A stretch of 64,000 nucleotides of DNA from Meghimatium bilineatum (lineage: Eukaryota > Mollusca > Gastropoda > Stylommatophora > Philomycidae), in assembly GCA_034231615.1 (NCBI GenBank), contig CM067302.1, positions 14,736,990-14,800,989 of the forward strand, read 5' to 3'. Made by a program: the position numbers and the translations under genes. Every line of letters starts with the position of its first letter. The stretch's first letter is position 1. Shown in pieces: positions 43,650-54,769 of this stretch. The notes under the pieces were generated by a model. The model saw nothing but the letters and a program-made list of their open reading frames with translations. It searched no databases and was not told where the DNA came from.

Positions 43650-44060
43650 ACTTTATCAGATAATATGCACTCAAAAAACTCATTAATATAGTTCCAATAG
43701 TTACTGCTATGGTCCAGCGCTTTTTAGGGGAAGCTGGAATGTACCACTGCAATTTTTCATTAAAACATATGTTGGAAATGTCTACCACAGGTTCCAAGAC
43801 ATGACTGCACACGCCTCTTCTTATTGTCAAATACCTTCTGCACCGTCTATGTTGTTATTTCGGAACATTTGTCCGACTAAAAGAATATTTATGTCGCTGA
43901 TAACACCACATTATGTTTAGCGTGCAAAGAATTACTCCATCAGACAGACGACAGCCATTCACTGCATATTGCTTCAAGATGGACTGCGGAACACATTTTC
44001 AGATGACGTCATATGCGTCGTTTTTCAAATATGTCCTCCATACAAAGTGTAGTGATTCTT
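43650..44060. other. No recognisable feature
   Basis: No repeat or coding match seen. Confidence 0.4.
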
Positions 44061-44069
44061 TACAAACAC

Positions 44070-44346
44070 TACCGCCTTTTGTTGACAGGGCCCGAAATGG
44101 GAGCAAAGAATAGCACTTCTCTGTTTACCTTCCACGCATGACATAAAAGGCGACTAAGGAGGTTATAGGATGGAGTTGGCTGTCCCATCCCATATAGGGT
44201 CAGTGCCCCACAGCCATGCTGTAGTCGGATGTGTCAGACCGAAAGGCGCAGATATCACAGTAATGCTGTAAACCATTACATAACGCATTCCGTTCTCTGG
44301 ACTGCATCCTGCTAATCTGCAGGAGTTTGAGAACGAACGCAGAAGA
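44070..44346 (+). mobile_element. SINE-A, full length
   Basis: ACAAACAC on both sides (44,062-44,069; 44,347-44,354) as TSD. All SINE-A blocks are present, including the TCCCATCCCATATAGGGTCA region. Confidence 0.9.
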
Positions 44347-44349
44347 ACA

Positions 44350-44880
44350 AACACAACAGAATATATATGTATTTAATAGATGAAACAAAGAATTAGTCTA
44401 AAGAAGAACATAAAGAATTAGTCTAAAGAAGAACAAGAATATGACGTCAACTTACCGTCTGCACATTGCGACTGCGCGAGTAACATCCAGAGGCAGATAA
44501 CTATGTGTCCGGAACTTGTGGTCGTATCCATGGAAACGGCCCAGTCATGCTTCATGCTCGGTTCTCATTGGTTCATTAAATTTTGTAATCCAAAGCTTGA
44601 TAGAGAGGCAAAATGGAATCTCTAAGTTCCTGGGAATAGATACAAGTATTTGAAATTATATTTAAAATGATTTTGCACGATACAGATTGGTAAATGTTGT
44701 ATCGTAGCTAGACTTGAAATTAAGTTTGTTCCATAGATCTTAAATTTACCACAACTCTAGCTCTGACGTTAGGTTAATTAGAGACAACGTTTCGACTAAA
44801 CTATCTTTATAACTATTGAAACAAACACAGAATATAGCACAAAATAAAAAAGAAACTATATATATCATCAGACAATTATG
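44350..44880. other. No gene; short GAATTAGTCTAAAGAAGAAC direct repeat
   Basis: A ~22-bp direct repeat at 44,388-44,432; otherwise unremarkable. Confidence 0.45.
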
Positions 44881-44881
44881 T

Positions 44882-45078
44882 CACCATCATCAGATGTCAT
44901 TCCGGCTGGAGTAGGCGATCATGGCTCTGCACGGGTCTCTATCACCAGGATTATGTATCAAGATCGTTGTTTCCCTGCCGTGCCATGTTGTTAAATTGTA
45001 TTTTATCACGTGGTTGCCCTCTGCCTCTTTTGCCTTCAATCTTGCTTGTTGTGAGGATGTTCTCCAAATTGCACAGCT
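44882..45078 (-). mobile_element. RTE LINE 3' end
   Basis: Minus strand: ENILTTSKIEGKRGRGQPRD-like coding, then ATGGCACGGCAGGGAAACAA, AGAGCCATGATCGCC and a GATGATGA tail. Same subfamily as the copy at 8,998-13,030. Confidence 0.78.
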
Positions 45079-45179
45079 TTATATAAACTCACAAAATTGA
45101 AAATGTGAGTGTGGAAAAAAAGAAAGCCAGAAAAAAAAATACACACATGTGAAGTGGTAAGAGGTACCTGAATTTCTAG

Positions 45180-45290
45180 TTGAGGGAACAAAGAATAGGA
45201 CCACTGCTTCATTTTCTTGTATGTCGTAGAAGGTGACTAAGGCAAATTGGGGTTGACAGCCTGTCACTTGTGAACAGTCACTGCCACTGT
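45180..45290 (+). mobile_element. SINE-A head fragment
   Basis: GAACAAAGAATAGGACCACT and TATGTCGTAGAAGGTGACTA match the SINE-A head; the 3' half is absent. Confidence 0.55.
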
Positions 45291-45504
45291 ATGTAAAATG
45301 TCTTGTCTTCTGTAAAATGGACGGGAAGATGCAGGCCAGTGAACATTGCACATTTACCCTTCTGTGGCAGACTGTTAGGCGGCGGGAAATGTTAGGTGTA
45401 CAATCATTGCAGATGGGTCAATGAATCTGACTGAGGAATGATGAGATACTTGGCCCAGATGTTATGTTGCACTCCTGGCCGAACGTGATGAGGCGTATTC
45501 CCAC

Positions 45505-46005
45505 ATTTTGAGTTTCCTAAGTTTGTATTAGTACAACTTTGAGTTTCTTAACTTTGTATTAGCACAACTTTGAGTTTCCTAACTTTGTATTAGCATAACT
45601 TTGAGTTTCCTAACTTTTTATTAGTACAACTTTGAGTTTCCTAACTTTGTATTAGCATAACTTTGAGTTTCCTAACTTTGTATTAGCATAACTTTGAGTT
45701 TCCTAACTTTTTATTAGTACAACTTTGAGTTTCCTAACTTTGTATTAGCATAACTTTGAGTTTCCTAACTTTTTATTAGTACAACTTTGAGTTTCCTAAC
45801 TTTGTATTAGTATAACTTTGAGTTTCCTAACTTTGTATTAGTATAACTTTGAGTTTCCTAACTTTGTATTAGCACAACTTTGTGTTTCCTAACTTTGTAT
45901 TAGTACAACTTTGAGTTTCCTAACTTTGTATTAGCACAACTTTGAGTTTCCTAACTTTGTATAAGTACAACTTTGAGTTTCCTAAGGTTGTAATAGCACA
46001 ACTGT
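45505..46005. repeat. 31-bp minisatellite, ~16 units
   Basis: AACTTTGAGTTTCCTAACTT plus TGTATTAGTAC; variants TGTATTAGCAT and TTTATTAGTAC alternate. Confidence 0.96.
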
Positions 46006-46235
46006 GAGATACACCTATGTGTTTTATTGTCACCTCGATTACTCCACAGAGAATCACCTATGGTTTTGTTATAAAGACTCTGTGATGTTAAGAGCCACCT
46101 CCTCACAGGGAAAATGATAATTTCATGATCCTGTGAAGTTATATCACACAAAGACATAGCACATAATAAAAATGTAAAACGAGAAACATTAACATAATTA
46201 GTGACTTGTTATATCTCTAACCACTGGAAAAATAA

Positions 46236-46445
46236 AGGGGAGAAAAGACAGAGAAAGACACATAGAGACATTTTTGGATACGTTGTCACTGTGGCACAAA
46301 ATAACTCATCAACTGAACTTCTTAACAACACAAGAAACAGGGAGTTGTGGAGAAACAGGGAGTTGTGGAGAAACAGGGAGTTGTGGAGAAACATGATCGC
46401 CTCCACCACTCGTTATGACGATTGATTGCTTCAATGATTGGTTAG
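46236..46445 (+). mobile_element. RTE LINE 3' end with small tandem expansion
   Basis: TELLNNTRNRELWRN, then RELWRN twice more, then MIASTTRYDD*. The related copies read NTRDRESWRNMIAYASR once, so 18 bp have been triplicated at 46,335-46,392. It ends in TGATTG-type tail. Confidence 0.85.
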
Positions 46446-46544
46446 CGTGACACTTGAATGATTGCTTGACTAATTGGTTCTATCGGTCAGGAAATTTCTG
46501 ATCTTGACATGAGTCACAATTGCCAACACTTTAATTTGGACATA

Positions 46545-47333
46545 AAGTTGTGTTATGATTTTAAGTTATAGTGACTGAACTAGACCTGTGGACATGAAGG
46601 TGTGTTATGATTTTAAGTTATAGTGACTGAACTAGACCTGTGGACATGAAGGTGTGTTATGATTTTAAGTTATAGTGACTGAACTAGACCTGTGGAAATG
46701 AAGGTGTGTTATGATTTTAAGTTATAGTGACTGAGCTAGACTTGTGGACATGAAGGTGTGTTATGATTTTAAGTTATAGTGACTGAACTAGACCTGTGGA
46801 AATGAAGGTGTGTTATGATTTTAAGTTATAGTGACTGAACTAGACCTGTGGAAATGAAGGTGTGTTATGATTTTAAGTTATAGTGACTACGCTAGACCTG
46901 TGGACATGAAAGTGTGTTATAACAAGTTATAGTGACTACGCTAGACCTGTGGACATGAAAGTGTGTTATAACAAGTTATAGTGACTACGCTAGACCTGTG
47001 GACATGAAAGTGTGTTATAACAAGTTATAGTGACTACGCTAGACCTGTGGACATGAAAGTGTGTTATAACAAGTTATAGTGACTACGCTAGACCTGTGGA
47101 CATGAAAGTGTGTTATAACAAGTTATAGTGACTACGCTAGACCTGTGGACATGAAAGTGTGTTATAACAAGTTATAGTGACTACGCTAGACCTGTGGACA
47201 TGAAAGTGTGTTATAACAAGTTATAGTGACTACGCTAGACCTGTGGACATGAAAGTGTGTTATAACAAGTTATAGTGACTACGCTAGACCTGTGGACATG
47301 AAAGTGTGTTATAACAAGTTATAGTGACTGAGC
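46545..47333. repeat. 52-bp/49-bp minisatellite, ~15 units
   Basis: The left half has a 52-bp unit (GTGTGTTATGATTTTAAGTT, ATAGTGACTGAACTAGACCT). From about 46,910 it switches to a 49-bp unit (GTGTGTTATAACAAGTTATA, GTGACTACGCTAGACC) that repeats nearly perfectly. Confidence 0.96.
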
Positions 47334-47499
47334 TAGACCTGCATTTCTAGTTGTCAGTAGATGTACACGAAATAACACTAAGAATGTTACATTGAAGAAC
47401 TGTGATCTTGTGTTGTGTTTTTCGTCCATCACAAGTTCTGATGGCCATTTGCTACATCCAGTTTTGAAATTCAGTTGGAGGTATCTCCATAATTGTGAG

Positions 47500-47629
47500 T
47501 TCATAGATGGCTAATTACTAAAGCATTGCTGATAAGGGATTCCTGTCAACAGAAATGTAATGGCGGATACACTCAAGGAGAGATCGGAGCAACTATGGAT
47601 GTGTCCAGTTTGCAGTGATGATGATCCGA

Positions 47630-47675
<46 letters not shown>

Positions 47676-47680
47676 GCTAA
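47500..47680 (+). mobile_element. RNase H-type LINE terminus with (TAAC)n tail
   Basis: ERSEQLWMCPVCSDDDPITN then (CTAA)n. The CPVC motif pairs with the broken version at 660-705. Confidence 0.78.
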
Positions 47681-47912
47681 TAATTACTAAGAGAAATAAA
47701 GATCAGGCAAATAAAATATTTTGGACACATTAAGAGACACCTTATTGAAGACCTTACTTGAGGGTAAAGTCAAAGGGAAGCGAGCAAGAGGTAGACAGAG
47801 ATAAACGTGGGAGAGTAACATCACAAGATGGACAGGATACAGTCTAGCAGAGTACACCACCAAAACAAGAGACAGCAAATGCTTTGCGGAGATGGCACTT
47901 GATGATGATGAT
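47680..47912 (+). mobile_element. LINE-C 3' end
   Basis: LLREIKIRQIKYFGHI, EGKVKGKRARGRQR, TRWTGYSLAEYTTKTRDSKC, ending GGAGATGGCACTTGATGATG. It begins exactly at the end of the previous element's tail. Confidence 0.8.
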
Positions 47913-48014
47913 GAGATGGCTAATATGTCATATTCATGTCTCAAATGTCCTTGGACAGTTCTGGTATGGTTCTTGATTAGAAACTGGCCTCACAGCACGT
48001 GGGTCATTCCCATA

Positions 48015-48310
48015 AGTGCTCCTCCCTCTGTTCCAGCAGACGTCCGACTCGATGGTGTTTCGAGTCTAATGCCGCTGAAACAGACGTCGATAACGGGGCA
48101 CAACTCTGGTCCTTGCGACATGTTTCTATTGTGTTCCGTCCACCCACACCGTGCCCGTAACTAGTTCAAGCACAACGTCGGCGTGCCGGAAAAACATGGT
48201 AATCGAAGGTCACGACTACGGGATTGTATATATGACGTGCAATGAAGCTTCTATAAGAAGATAACCTCAATATAAAGGCATGTCATCTACTAAGGTTTTC
48301 TGTTGCATGG
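48015..48310 (+). mobile_element. rep-J relative (alternative 5' part)
   Basis: TCTGTTCCAGCAGACGTCCG, GTGCCCGTAACTAGTTCAAG, GATAACCTCAATATAAAGGC, then TTCTGTTGCATGGTTGGTTT where it dissolves into the 12-bp array. Confidence 0.75.
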
Positions 48311-48580
48311 TTGGTTTATCTAGTGGTTTATCTAGTGGTTTATCTAATGGTTTATCTAATGGTTTATCTAATGGTTTATCTAATGGTTTATCTAGTGGTT
48401 TATCTAGTGGTTTATCTAGTGGTTTATCTAGTGGTCTATCTAGTGGTTTATCTAATGGTTTATCTAGTGGTTTAGCTAGTGGTTTATCTAATGGTTTATC
48501 TAGTGGTTTATCTAGTGGTTTATCTAGTGGTTTATCTAGTGGTTTATCTAGTGGTTTATCTAATGGTTTATCTAGTTCGG
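48308..48580. repeat. 12-bp minisatellite, ~23 units, seeded in rep-J end
   Basis: GGTTTATCTAGT / GGTTTATCTAAT. Other rep-J copies have GGTTTGTCTAGTGGGCCATT once at this point, so the unit derives from GGTTTGTCTAGT. Confidence 0.96.
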
Positions 48581-48599
48581 GTATGTGATTACCACTGTA

Positions 48600-48985
48600 G
48601 ACGGTTTGTGGTCTACGAGTGACTTTCTAGTGACTCTCGGCTGTTGAGCTGCTGCACATTTTTAGACTGTGGAACGGCGTGTAGCTTTTTTTATAGCAAG
48701 TTCTTCCCGTGTATCTTGGTCTAGTTCAAAGGATTTCAGTGAGATCTTTAATGAGTCCTAGTAGCACTTCTTTGGCCACCTTGGGAATGTATGCCTTTTT
48801 GCAACTCACCATAGAGAAGCATCTTTGGGCAGTCGATGATCTGGCATACGTACAAGATGACCTGCCCAAAGAATCTCTGTCTGTATCAGAATATTGGCAA
48901 CACTAGTAATACCAGATGTGTAAATACATATAGTGGCATACTTAATCTTGATCGCCATCTGATGTTCATAATATTTCTGCCTTTT
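48600..48985. other. No recognisable feature
   Basis: A minus-strand frame (48,806-48,994) with GITSVANILIQTEILWAGHL then VRMPDHRLPKDA resembles a LINE C-terminal 'WAGHLVRM..RLPK' block, so a LINE scrap may lie here. Confidence 0.45.
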
Positions 48986-48999
48986 ATCTTGCATCTTGC

Positions 49000-49170
49000 A
49001 TGGGAGACCCGTAGCTCAATGTATAGAACACCAGCTTCCTACTCCGGTGACCAGTGTTTACCTACAGCTTCCTACTCCGGTGACCAGTGTTTACCTACAG
49101 CTTCCTACTCCGGTGACCAGTATTTACCTACAGCCTCCTACTCCGGTGACCAGTGTTTACCTAAACTTTG
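49000..49170 (+). repeat. tRNA-like 5' half expanded into a 34-bp array
   Basis: GTAGCTCAATGTATAGAACA (D-arm, A-box-like) is followed by an anticodon-arm-like stem CACCAG...CCGGTG with loop CTTCCTACT. CAGCTTCCTACTCCGGTGAC then repeats four times in a 34-bp unit. No T-arm or acceptor is completed, so it is a tRNA-derived remnant, not a gene. Confidence 0.6.
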
Positions 49171-49204
49171 TTTCTAATTATTAAGTTTCCTGATCAAGTG
49201 TCAT

Positions 49205-49455
49205 GTGACGTATTCCTTCCAGAACGTTGTCTTCCCAATGAACTATCTGAACCTCTCTCTGTCTTGGGCGATGCGGCTTGCATTTTCTAGCAATGTATTC
49301 GTGTTATCTTTAATGTCGTCAGTCCACCGTCTTCTTGGTCTGTCCTTTCTCCTCTTTCCAGGTACTCTTCCCTCCATTATTTGTCTTTCTAAACAGTTGT
49401 GTCTCTTTATATGACCACACAGGCGTAGCTTTCTTTTTGTTATTGTGTTTTAGTA
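49205..49455 (-). mobile_element. LINE C-terminal fragment (C-like)
   Basis: Minus strand: TKRKLRLCGHIKRHNCLERQ, IMEGRVPGKRRKDRPRRRWT then DDIKDNTNTLLENASRIAQD. Same module order as LINE-C but a different sequence. Confidence 0.75.
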
Positions 49456-49459
49456 CCTG

Positions 49460-50730
49460 AAACAACTAGCATATCACAAATAAGGATAAGGGTGTGTAGC
49501 GTGTTTCTGACCATATAATCCATGTCTATGAATTTTGTCAATGAAAAATGCAAGCATTACACCATATTCCCAAATGCATATTCGTGACGTAGAACTGTGA
49601 CATTTTGTTTTTACTTTATCTTTTCCCAGATAGTTATGAGTTATGTTTTTGTCCTTTAGTTGCAGATCTTTTTTTCTCAACGAAACGTACCGAATCCCCT
49701 ATCCTAACCCATTTTCTCCCTCTCAGCGATTTTTGTAAAGCAATTTATATTTTCCCCAAATGCAATCATTTTGCGAAACGCGCAAGAACTAAAACAACAC
49801 ACGAGGGGAGGTAACACTTTTAAGGGGAAATAACTTGACTTCACTTGAACTCGTGGACACATTATCAAGACTCGGTGGCTTGCTCGGAAATCGCTGAAAG
49901 AAAAACATTGAACACACTCTCTCAGTCTCTACCTCTCTCACTCTCTCTCTCTTTCTCTATTTCTCTGGAACAAATGAATAAATAATTGAATGATTGTACT
50001 CTTACATTGTCGTCATTACCAGCTCGTTGAAGCTCATTGATGGAGGCCGACGGTGGAACCAGGAGTCATACGAAGGTCAATTGTGATTAAGTTATTGATT
50101 TAAGTAAGTAACTGTTATTGAATTAGTGGACGGTGCAAGAGAACGATCGATACTCAAGCAAAATTATGTGATCTATCTGGTGGATTGGTGGTAAAAAAAA
50201 GTTAGTGAGAGCACATGCTGAATAGGAAATGTTGATTATTGTTGCTTAATAAGAAAAATATAATCGCCGGCAAGCAACGGAGACAGTGAACGGGAGAAGG
50301 ATAAATGAAAGTCCGTTAATTAATCTGGAGTAAATACCCATTTTTATGCTGGGCTTGAGATATCTTCGACAAACATGGAGTGTGGAAGATTGCAGAATAC
50401 CGTAAGGTCTCTTGTTTTCTAAATTAGTTTGGATATTTCGGTCTTTCCAGAAGATATCATTGATGTTCCATCAATCTTTGGACAGTGAGGTTCAGAGTTC
50501 GATCCCCAGTAAGGGCTAAGTTTTTTTCTTTCACAGTCTTAATTAAACAACTCACCCTGAACATGACGTGACGACAGCAATGGCATGTGGCATTTATGAC
50601 AAAAGCTACTCGATTAATCCCTGTAACTCCCTAACAGGGAAAACACGGTATGACCGTTTTATTTTTATTTTTTTACTCTATAACAATGGCCATATAGCGA
50701 CAATTGGTAAACAATATTTGTATACCAACA
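49460..50730. other. No supported gene
   Basis: AT-rich with a pyrimidine (CTCTCT) patch at 49,916-49,965. Nothing recognised. Confidence 0.4.
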
Positions 50731-50734
50731 TTGT

Positions 50735-51100
50735 GTTACAAAATGTCAAACATGAGCCTTGACAAAGACTCTGGCGAAAGATATATTCACAACGTGTGAA
50801 ATGAAATGTTTAAGAAAAGCTGTGAAATTCACAAGTAGAGAACGACGTAGTCATGAAGATATCAGGAAAGAAATATTATGGAACCAACGTAACCATCCCT
50901 TGGTGCATACAACCAGCAGAAGATCGTGCTACGATAACATCAAGAATTAGATGGGTGGAGACAACGAAAGAAGACTTCAAGAAACACGGGCTGACTATGA
51001 ACAATGCGATACAAGTGGCCAAATACAGACAATTCCAACTCCAAAACCACCAACGCTTAACAGCACAAGTCATGATGGTAAAACATATGAATGAATGAGA
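50735..51100 (+). mobile_element. LINE-H-like C-terminal part
   Basis: ATTGTGTTACAAAATGTCAA (the .YQCQTW block in LINE-H), FTTCEMKCLRKAVKFTSRER, RSHEDIRKEI, RIRWVETTKEDFKKHGLTMN then NAIQVAKYRQF, ending in (GAAT)n. It is related to LINE-H but with a different tail and 3' end. Confidence 0.7.
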
Positions 51101-51740
51101 TGATGAACGTAGATGAATGAATGAATGAATGAATGGCTTGATGGATGAATGAATGGATAGATGAATGGACGGATGAATGGATGAATGGATGGATGAATGG
51201 ATAAATAGATGGATGGATGGATAGATGAATGGATGGATGAATCAATGGATGGATGGATAGATGGATGGATGGATGGATGAATGAATGGATAAATGAATGA
51301 ATGGATGAATGGATTGATTAATGAATGGATAATGATGGATTGATGGATAAATGGATAGATAACGAATGAATGGGTGGATAGAAGAATAATAATGGATGGA
51401 TGAATGAATGGATGAGTGGATGATTAGATTAAATTAAATTACACTAGAGTAGACTAGACTAGCCTAGATTAGATTAGACTAGATTAGACTAGATTAGACT
51501 AGATTTTACTAGATTAGATTAGACTATATTAGATTATACTAGATTAGGTTAGACTAGATTAGATTAGAGTAGATTAGACTAGAGATTACTAGATTAGATT
51601 AGACTATATTAGATTATACTAGATTAGGTTAGACTAGATTAGATTAGAGTAGATTAGACTAGATATTACTAGATTAGATTAGACTAGATTTTACTAGATT
51701 AGATTATACTAGATTAGGGTAGACTAGATTAGGTTAGACA
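51098..51740. repeat. (GAAT/GGAT)n then (TAGAT/TAGAC)n compound array
   Basis: To ~51,425 irregular GAATGGATGAATGGATGGAT. From there AGATTAGACTAGATTAGACT with an ~85-bp internal duplication (51,530 and 51,614). Confidence 0.93.
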
Positions 51741-51744
51741 GACA

Positions 51745-52320
51745 TATTATTACTGTAGTGATATAAAAGATATAATATATTATCCATGACAAGGCCGTAG
51801 ATATGATTACCTTAAGGAGGGGGGTTTTCGGTAAACATTTTTTTTAAAGTTTCTTGTGCAGTAAATAACACTGCTGGGCAATGTGAAGAACTTTTTGTTG
51901 TTTTAAACGCTACGGGGTGCGTTTTTACCAACCATTTGGCTAAGTTTCTAGTACTAAAAATGATGTTCAGATTTGCTAAGGGAAGGGTCTGAGCACCCAA
52001 AACCCCTTCCTTTCTATTAGCCTGATCGATGGCAATGATGGAAGTGATTCACAAAACCAACCTGTTCCAGCCTTTCACTGTATGTACAACGAACCACATG
52101 CCTATTTGTACCATCGTGTGGTGATGTATGTCGTCTTAAATGTGAACACTGTTGACACTCTGGTGATGGCCATATGTTATGTCAACAATAGTTTTGTCAA
52201 TTTTTTTATTCTTTTCAATAATTGTCAAACTTTTATTCAGACCCCTGCCGCGATCGTCGGTAATAATATAGGAGACATGTTCGCTAAAACGTAAACATGA
52301 ACTTAGTTTCCGATTTGCGT
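51745..52320. other. No recognisable feature
   Basis: Short open frames only; no family recognised. Confidence 0.4.
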
Positions 52321-52324
52321 GACA

Positions 52325-52450
52325 TCTATTGGTTGCCATTCGCTATTTCTGGCTTGTGGCCCCAAGTATGTAAATAGCGACCAATTAAAAGTCAAACACT
52401 AATCAAAAACGTATTAAAGGGTGTCCAAATTAATTCAGCTATGAAGCCTG
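52325..52450 (+). mobile_element. SINE-L head fragment
   Basis: AAGTATGTAAATAGCGACCA, ATTAAAAGTCAAACACTAAT, GTCCAAATTAATTCAGCTAT. Confidence 0.65.
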
Positions 52451-52639
52451 TATTATCGAGAGCCATGCGCCTGACCCCCCACCCCCCATCCTATTTTCTC
52501 ACGGAATTTACGTACAGCTCCTTGTTAAATGCCAGGACCGGCTTTCACTTCTGCACATTCTAAACTTGTATGCGAATTAGGTAAGTAGAACACAAAAGAG
52601 ATAAAATCATGGACACAAGATGAGAAGGATCGTATCGCG

Positions 52640-53060
52640 TGGAGGAGAAATATTAGGAATGGTATAAAAACAAGCATAGACTGTAAACAAGAAAATTCAA
52701 AGCGAACTAGAGGCTACAGAAATGTGGTTTCTGAGAAGAATGATGAAAATACCATGGACAGCAAGGAATGTAATGCAGAGGTTTTCATTAATGCTGGCGT
52801 AAAAAAATCAATCATATCAAACATTCGGGGCAGACAGTCAAGGTTTCTAGGGCATGTGCTGAGAAGAACACAGCTTGAACACTTAATAACCACAAAGGGA
52901 GAAGAGATAGGGGACGACAACGAGAAAAGTTACTAGATGGGATTGTATCGTGGCATGGTAGAAGAACACCAACCGAGCTTATTGACAACACAAGAGACAG
53001 AGAGTCGTGGAGAAACATGATCGCCTACGCCAGTCGGCATGGCACTTGATTGATTGATAA
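52640..53060 (+). mobile_element. RTE LINE 3' end, (TTGA)n subfamily
   Basis: Across frames: IQSELEATEMWFLRRMMKIP, WTARNVMQRFSLMLA, IRGRQSRFLGHVLRRTQLEH, then RGRQREKLLDGIVSWHGR and NTRDRESWRNMIAYASRHGT*, ending GATTGATTGAT. Best 3' end of this subfamily in the window. Confidence 0.87.
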
Positions 53061-53199
53061 AAACAAAAGAGAATTTGATATCAGTCAGTTAGTTTAAGTG
53101 CTTCAGGTATGGGAAGCGACAACACAAGTACGACTCGTACATATTGTGGAAGACTCTTGGAGACTCAGAGAGATATTGCTAGCCACATCGATCATGTGG

Positions 53200-53315
53200 C
53201 TAGGATGTGGCTAGGTTACAGTATGACAGAGCACCACCAAGGCACAAAACCTGGGATATTGTAGGTTCATTGGAGCCAACCTTCTTTGCGGACAGGGCAC
53301 TTAATGATGATGATT
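53200..53315 (+). mobile_element. LINE-C 3' end fragment
   Basis: GGCTAGGTTACAGTATGACA, ACCACCAAGGCACAAAACCT and TTTGCGGACAGGGCACTTAA: the last part of LINE-C with GATGATGAT tail. Confidence 0.65.
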
Positions 53316-53394
53316 TGTACGTGATAAATAATGATCAAATAATAAATAAGTTATTGATACATGATCGCTATTATGATATCCTTTGTATTTATCG

Positions 53395-53690
53395 AGTAAT
53401 CCAGTTCGCTCTTGTTCTGTCTCTTGGATACATCCACTAATCCAGTTCGCTCTTGTTCCGTCTCTTGGATACATCCACTAATCCAGTTCGCTCTTGTTCC
53501 GTCTCTTGGATTTATCTGCTAATCCAGTTCGTTCTTGTTCCGTCTCTTGGATACATCCACTAATCCAGTTCGCTCTTGTTCCGTCTCTTGGATACATCCA
53601 CTAATCCAGTTCGCTCTTGTTCCGTCTCTTGGATACATCCACTAATCCAATTCGCTATTGTTATATCTCTTGGATTTATCTGCTAATCCA
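53395..53690. repeat. 41-bp minisatellite, ~7 units
   Basis: TTGTTCCGTCTCTTGGATAC plus ATCCACTAATCCAGTTCGCTC; the right-most units are diverged. Confidence 0.95.
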
Positions 53691-53987
53691 TCGGATAATT
53701 GTAGAACTGATCAAAAACATCAGATAAATCTTACCTCTAACCTCTAACCTCTCATTGAATGAGAGGCCTAACAAAAATAGTAAGAAAGAAGCAGTAGTAG
53801 GGGAGGGATGAGTTTACGCGTCGTAACGGTTTATGTGTATTGAGTCTCACTACGTGTACCCCGTCCACTCTCAAGGAAGCTGCCAGCAGCCTAACAAGAA
53901 TGCTATTGACAGCTAACACATCCCTTGCTTCATTCTGTACTCCCTAGAATGTTTCAAGAAAAATGTACTTGTAAAGAATACGTTGGA

Positions 53988-54530
53988 GGAAAGTATCGAA
54001 CCACGACCTCAAGGCTACTGGTTTAACCATCGCGCCATGTAGAAAATCGACATACCTGTAAATACACACACCTGGGTATCTGACGCATGAGTTAGGGAAG
54101 GTAAAAACAGAAAGGAAGGAAACTGGAACACCTAATAGTTGCTGCGGCTTAGTACATGAAGAGTTATCTTCATCCCCGACGGTCGCCCGTGTGTTGCCAG
54201 GGCCCGAAAGGGGAGCAAAGAATAGCAACACTATTTACCTTCCATGCATGTCGTAAGAGGCGACTAAGCAGGTTATGGGATGGAATTTGCTGCCCCATCC
54301 CATATAGAGTCAGTGACCCAGAGCCATGCTGAAGTCGGATATGTCATGCTGAAATGCGCAGTTATCGCAGCAGTGCTGTAAACTATGACACAACGCACTC
54401 CGTTCTCCTGACTACATCCTGCTAATCTGCAGGAGTTTGAGAACGAACGCAGAAAAAGAAGAATCCCCGACGGCAGGTTGCTGCCATAGAACATACATTT
54501 ACCTTTACATGTAGACACATGGATTGAAGA
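53988..54530 (-). mobile_element. tRNA-like SINE family K, copy 2, split by SINE-A
   Basis: On the minus strand 54,045-53,990 reads GGCGCGATGGTTAAACCAGT then CTTGAGGTCGTGGTTCGATA, an A-box-like and a B-box-like (GGTTCGATA) pair at tRNA spacing. The flanking part (ACGCATGAGTTAGGGAAGG ... GGCAGGTTGCTGCCAT) is shared with 30,990-31,255. Orientation of the body relative to the tRNA part is uncertain. Confidence 0.55.
54183..54463 (+). mobile_element. SINE-A, full length (281 bp)
   Basis: Perfect 10-bp TSD TCCCCGACGG (54,173-54,182; 54,464-54,473). Start TCGCCCGTGTGTTGCCAGGG fixes the 5' end of the family; tail GCAGAAAAAGAAGAA. Confidence 0.95.
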
Positions 54531-54769
54531 CACCAGAAGTTTCATGGGGCCTGGACATGCTCGTTTATGGAATTTATATAAAATCCAAGAATTATCTATT
54601 TGCAGGGATCTACGCCTCCGACTCTGTGCTACAGTGGTACAAAGCATGTCTCGGCCTGCCATGATACCAGAATCAAACACGGCTCACATGCAATTATGCA
54701 TTTGGACCGTTAAGAAAGCTGCGGCAACCTACTAAACTTTTTATATTTCCTAGAAAATCGCAGATAAGG

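Noticed and set aside
49000-49070. A functional tRNA-Arg gene
   Set aside because: T-arm and acceptor stem are not completed; the sequence turns into tandem copies of the anticodon region.
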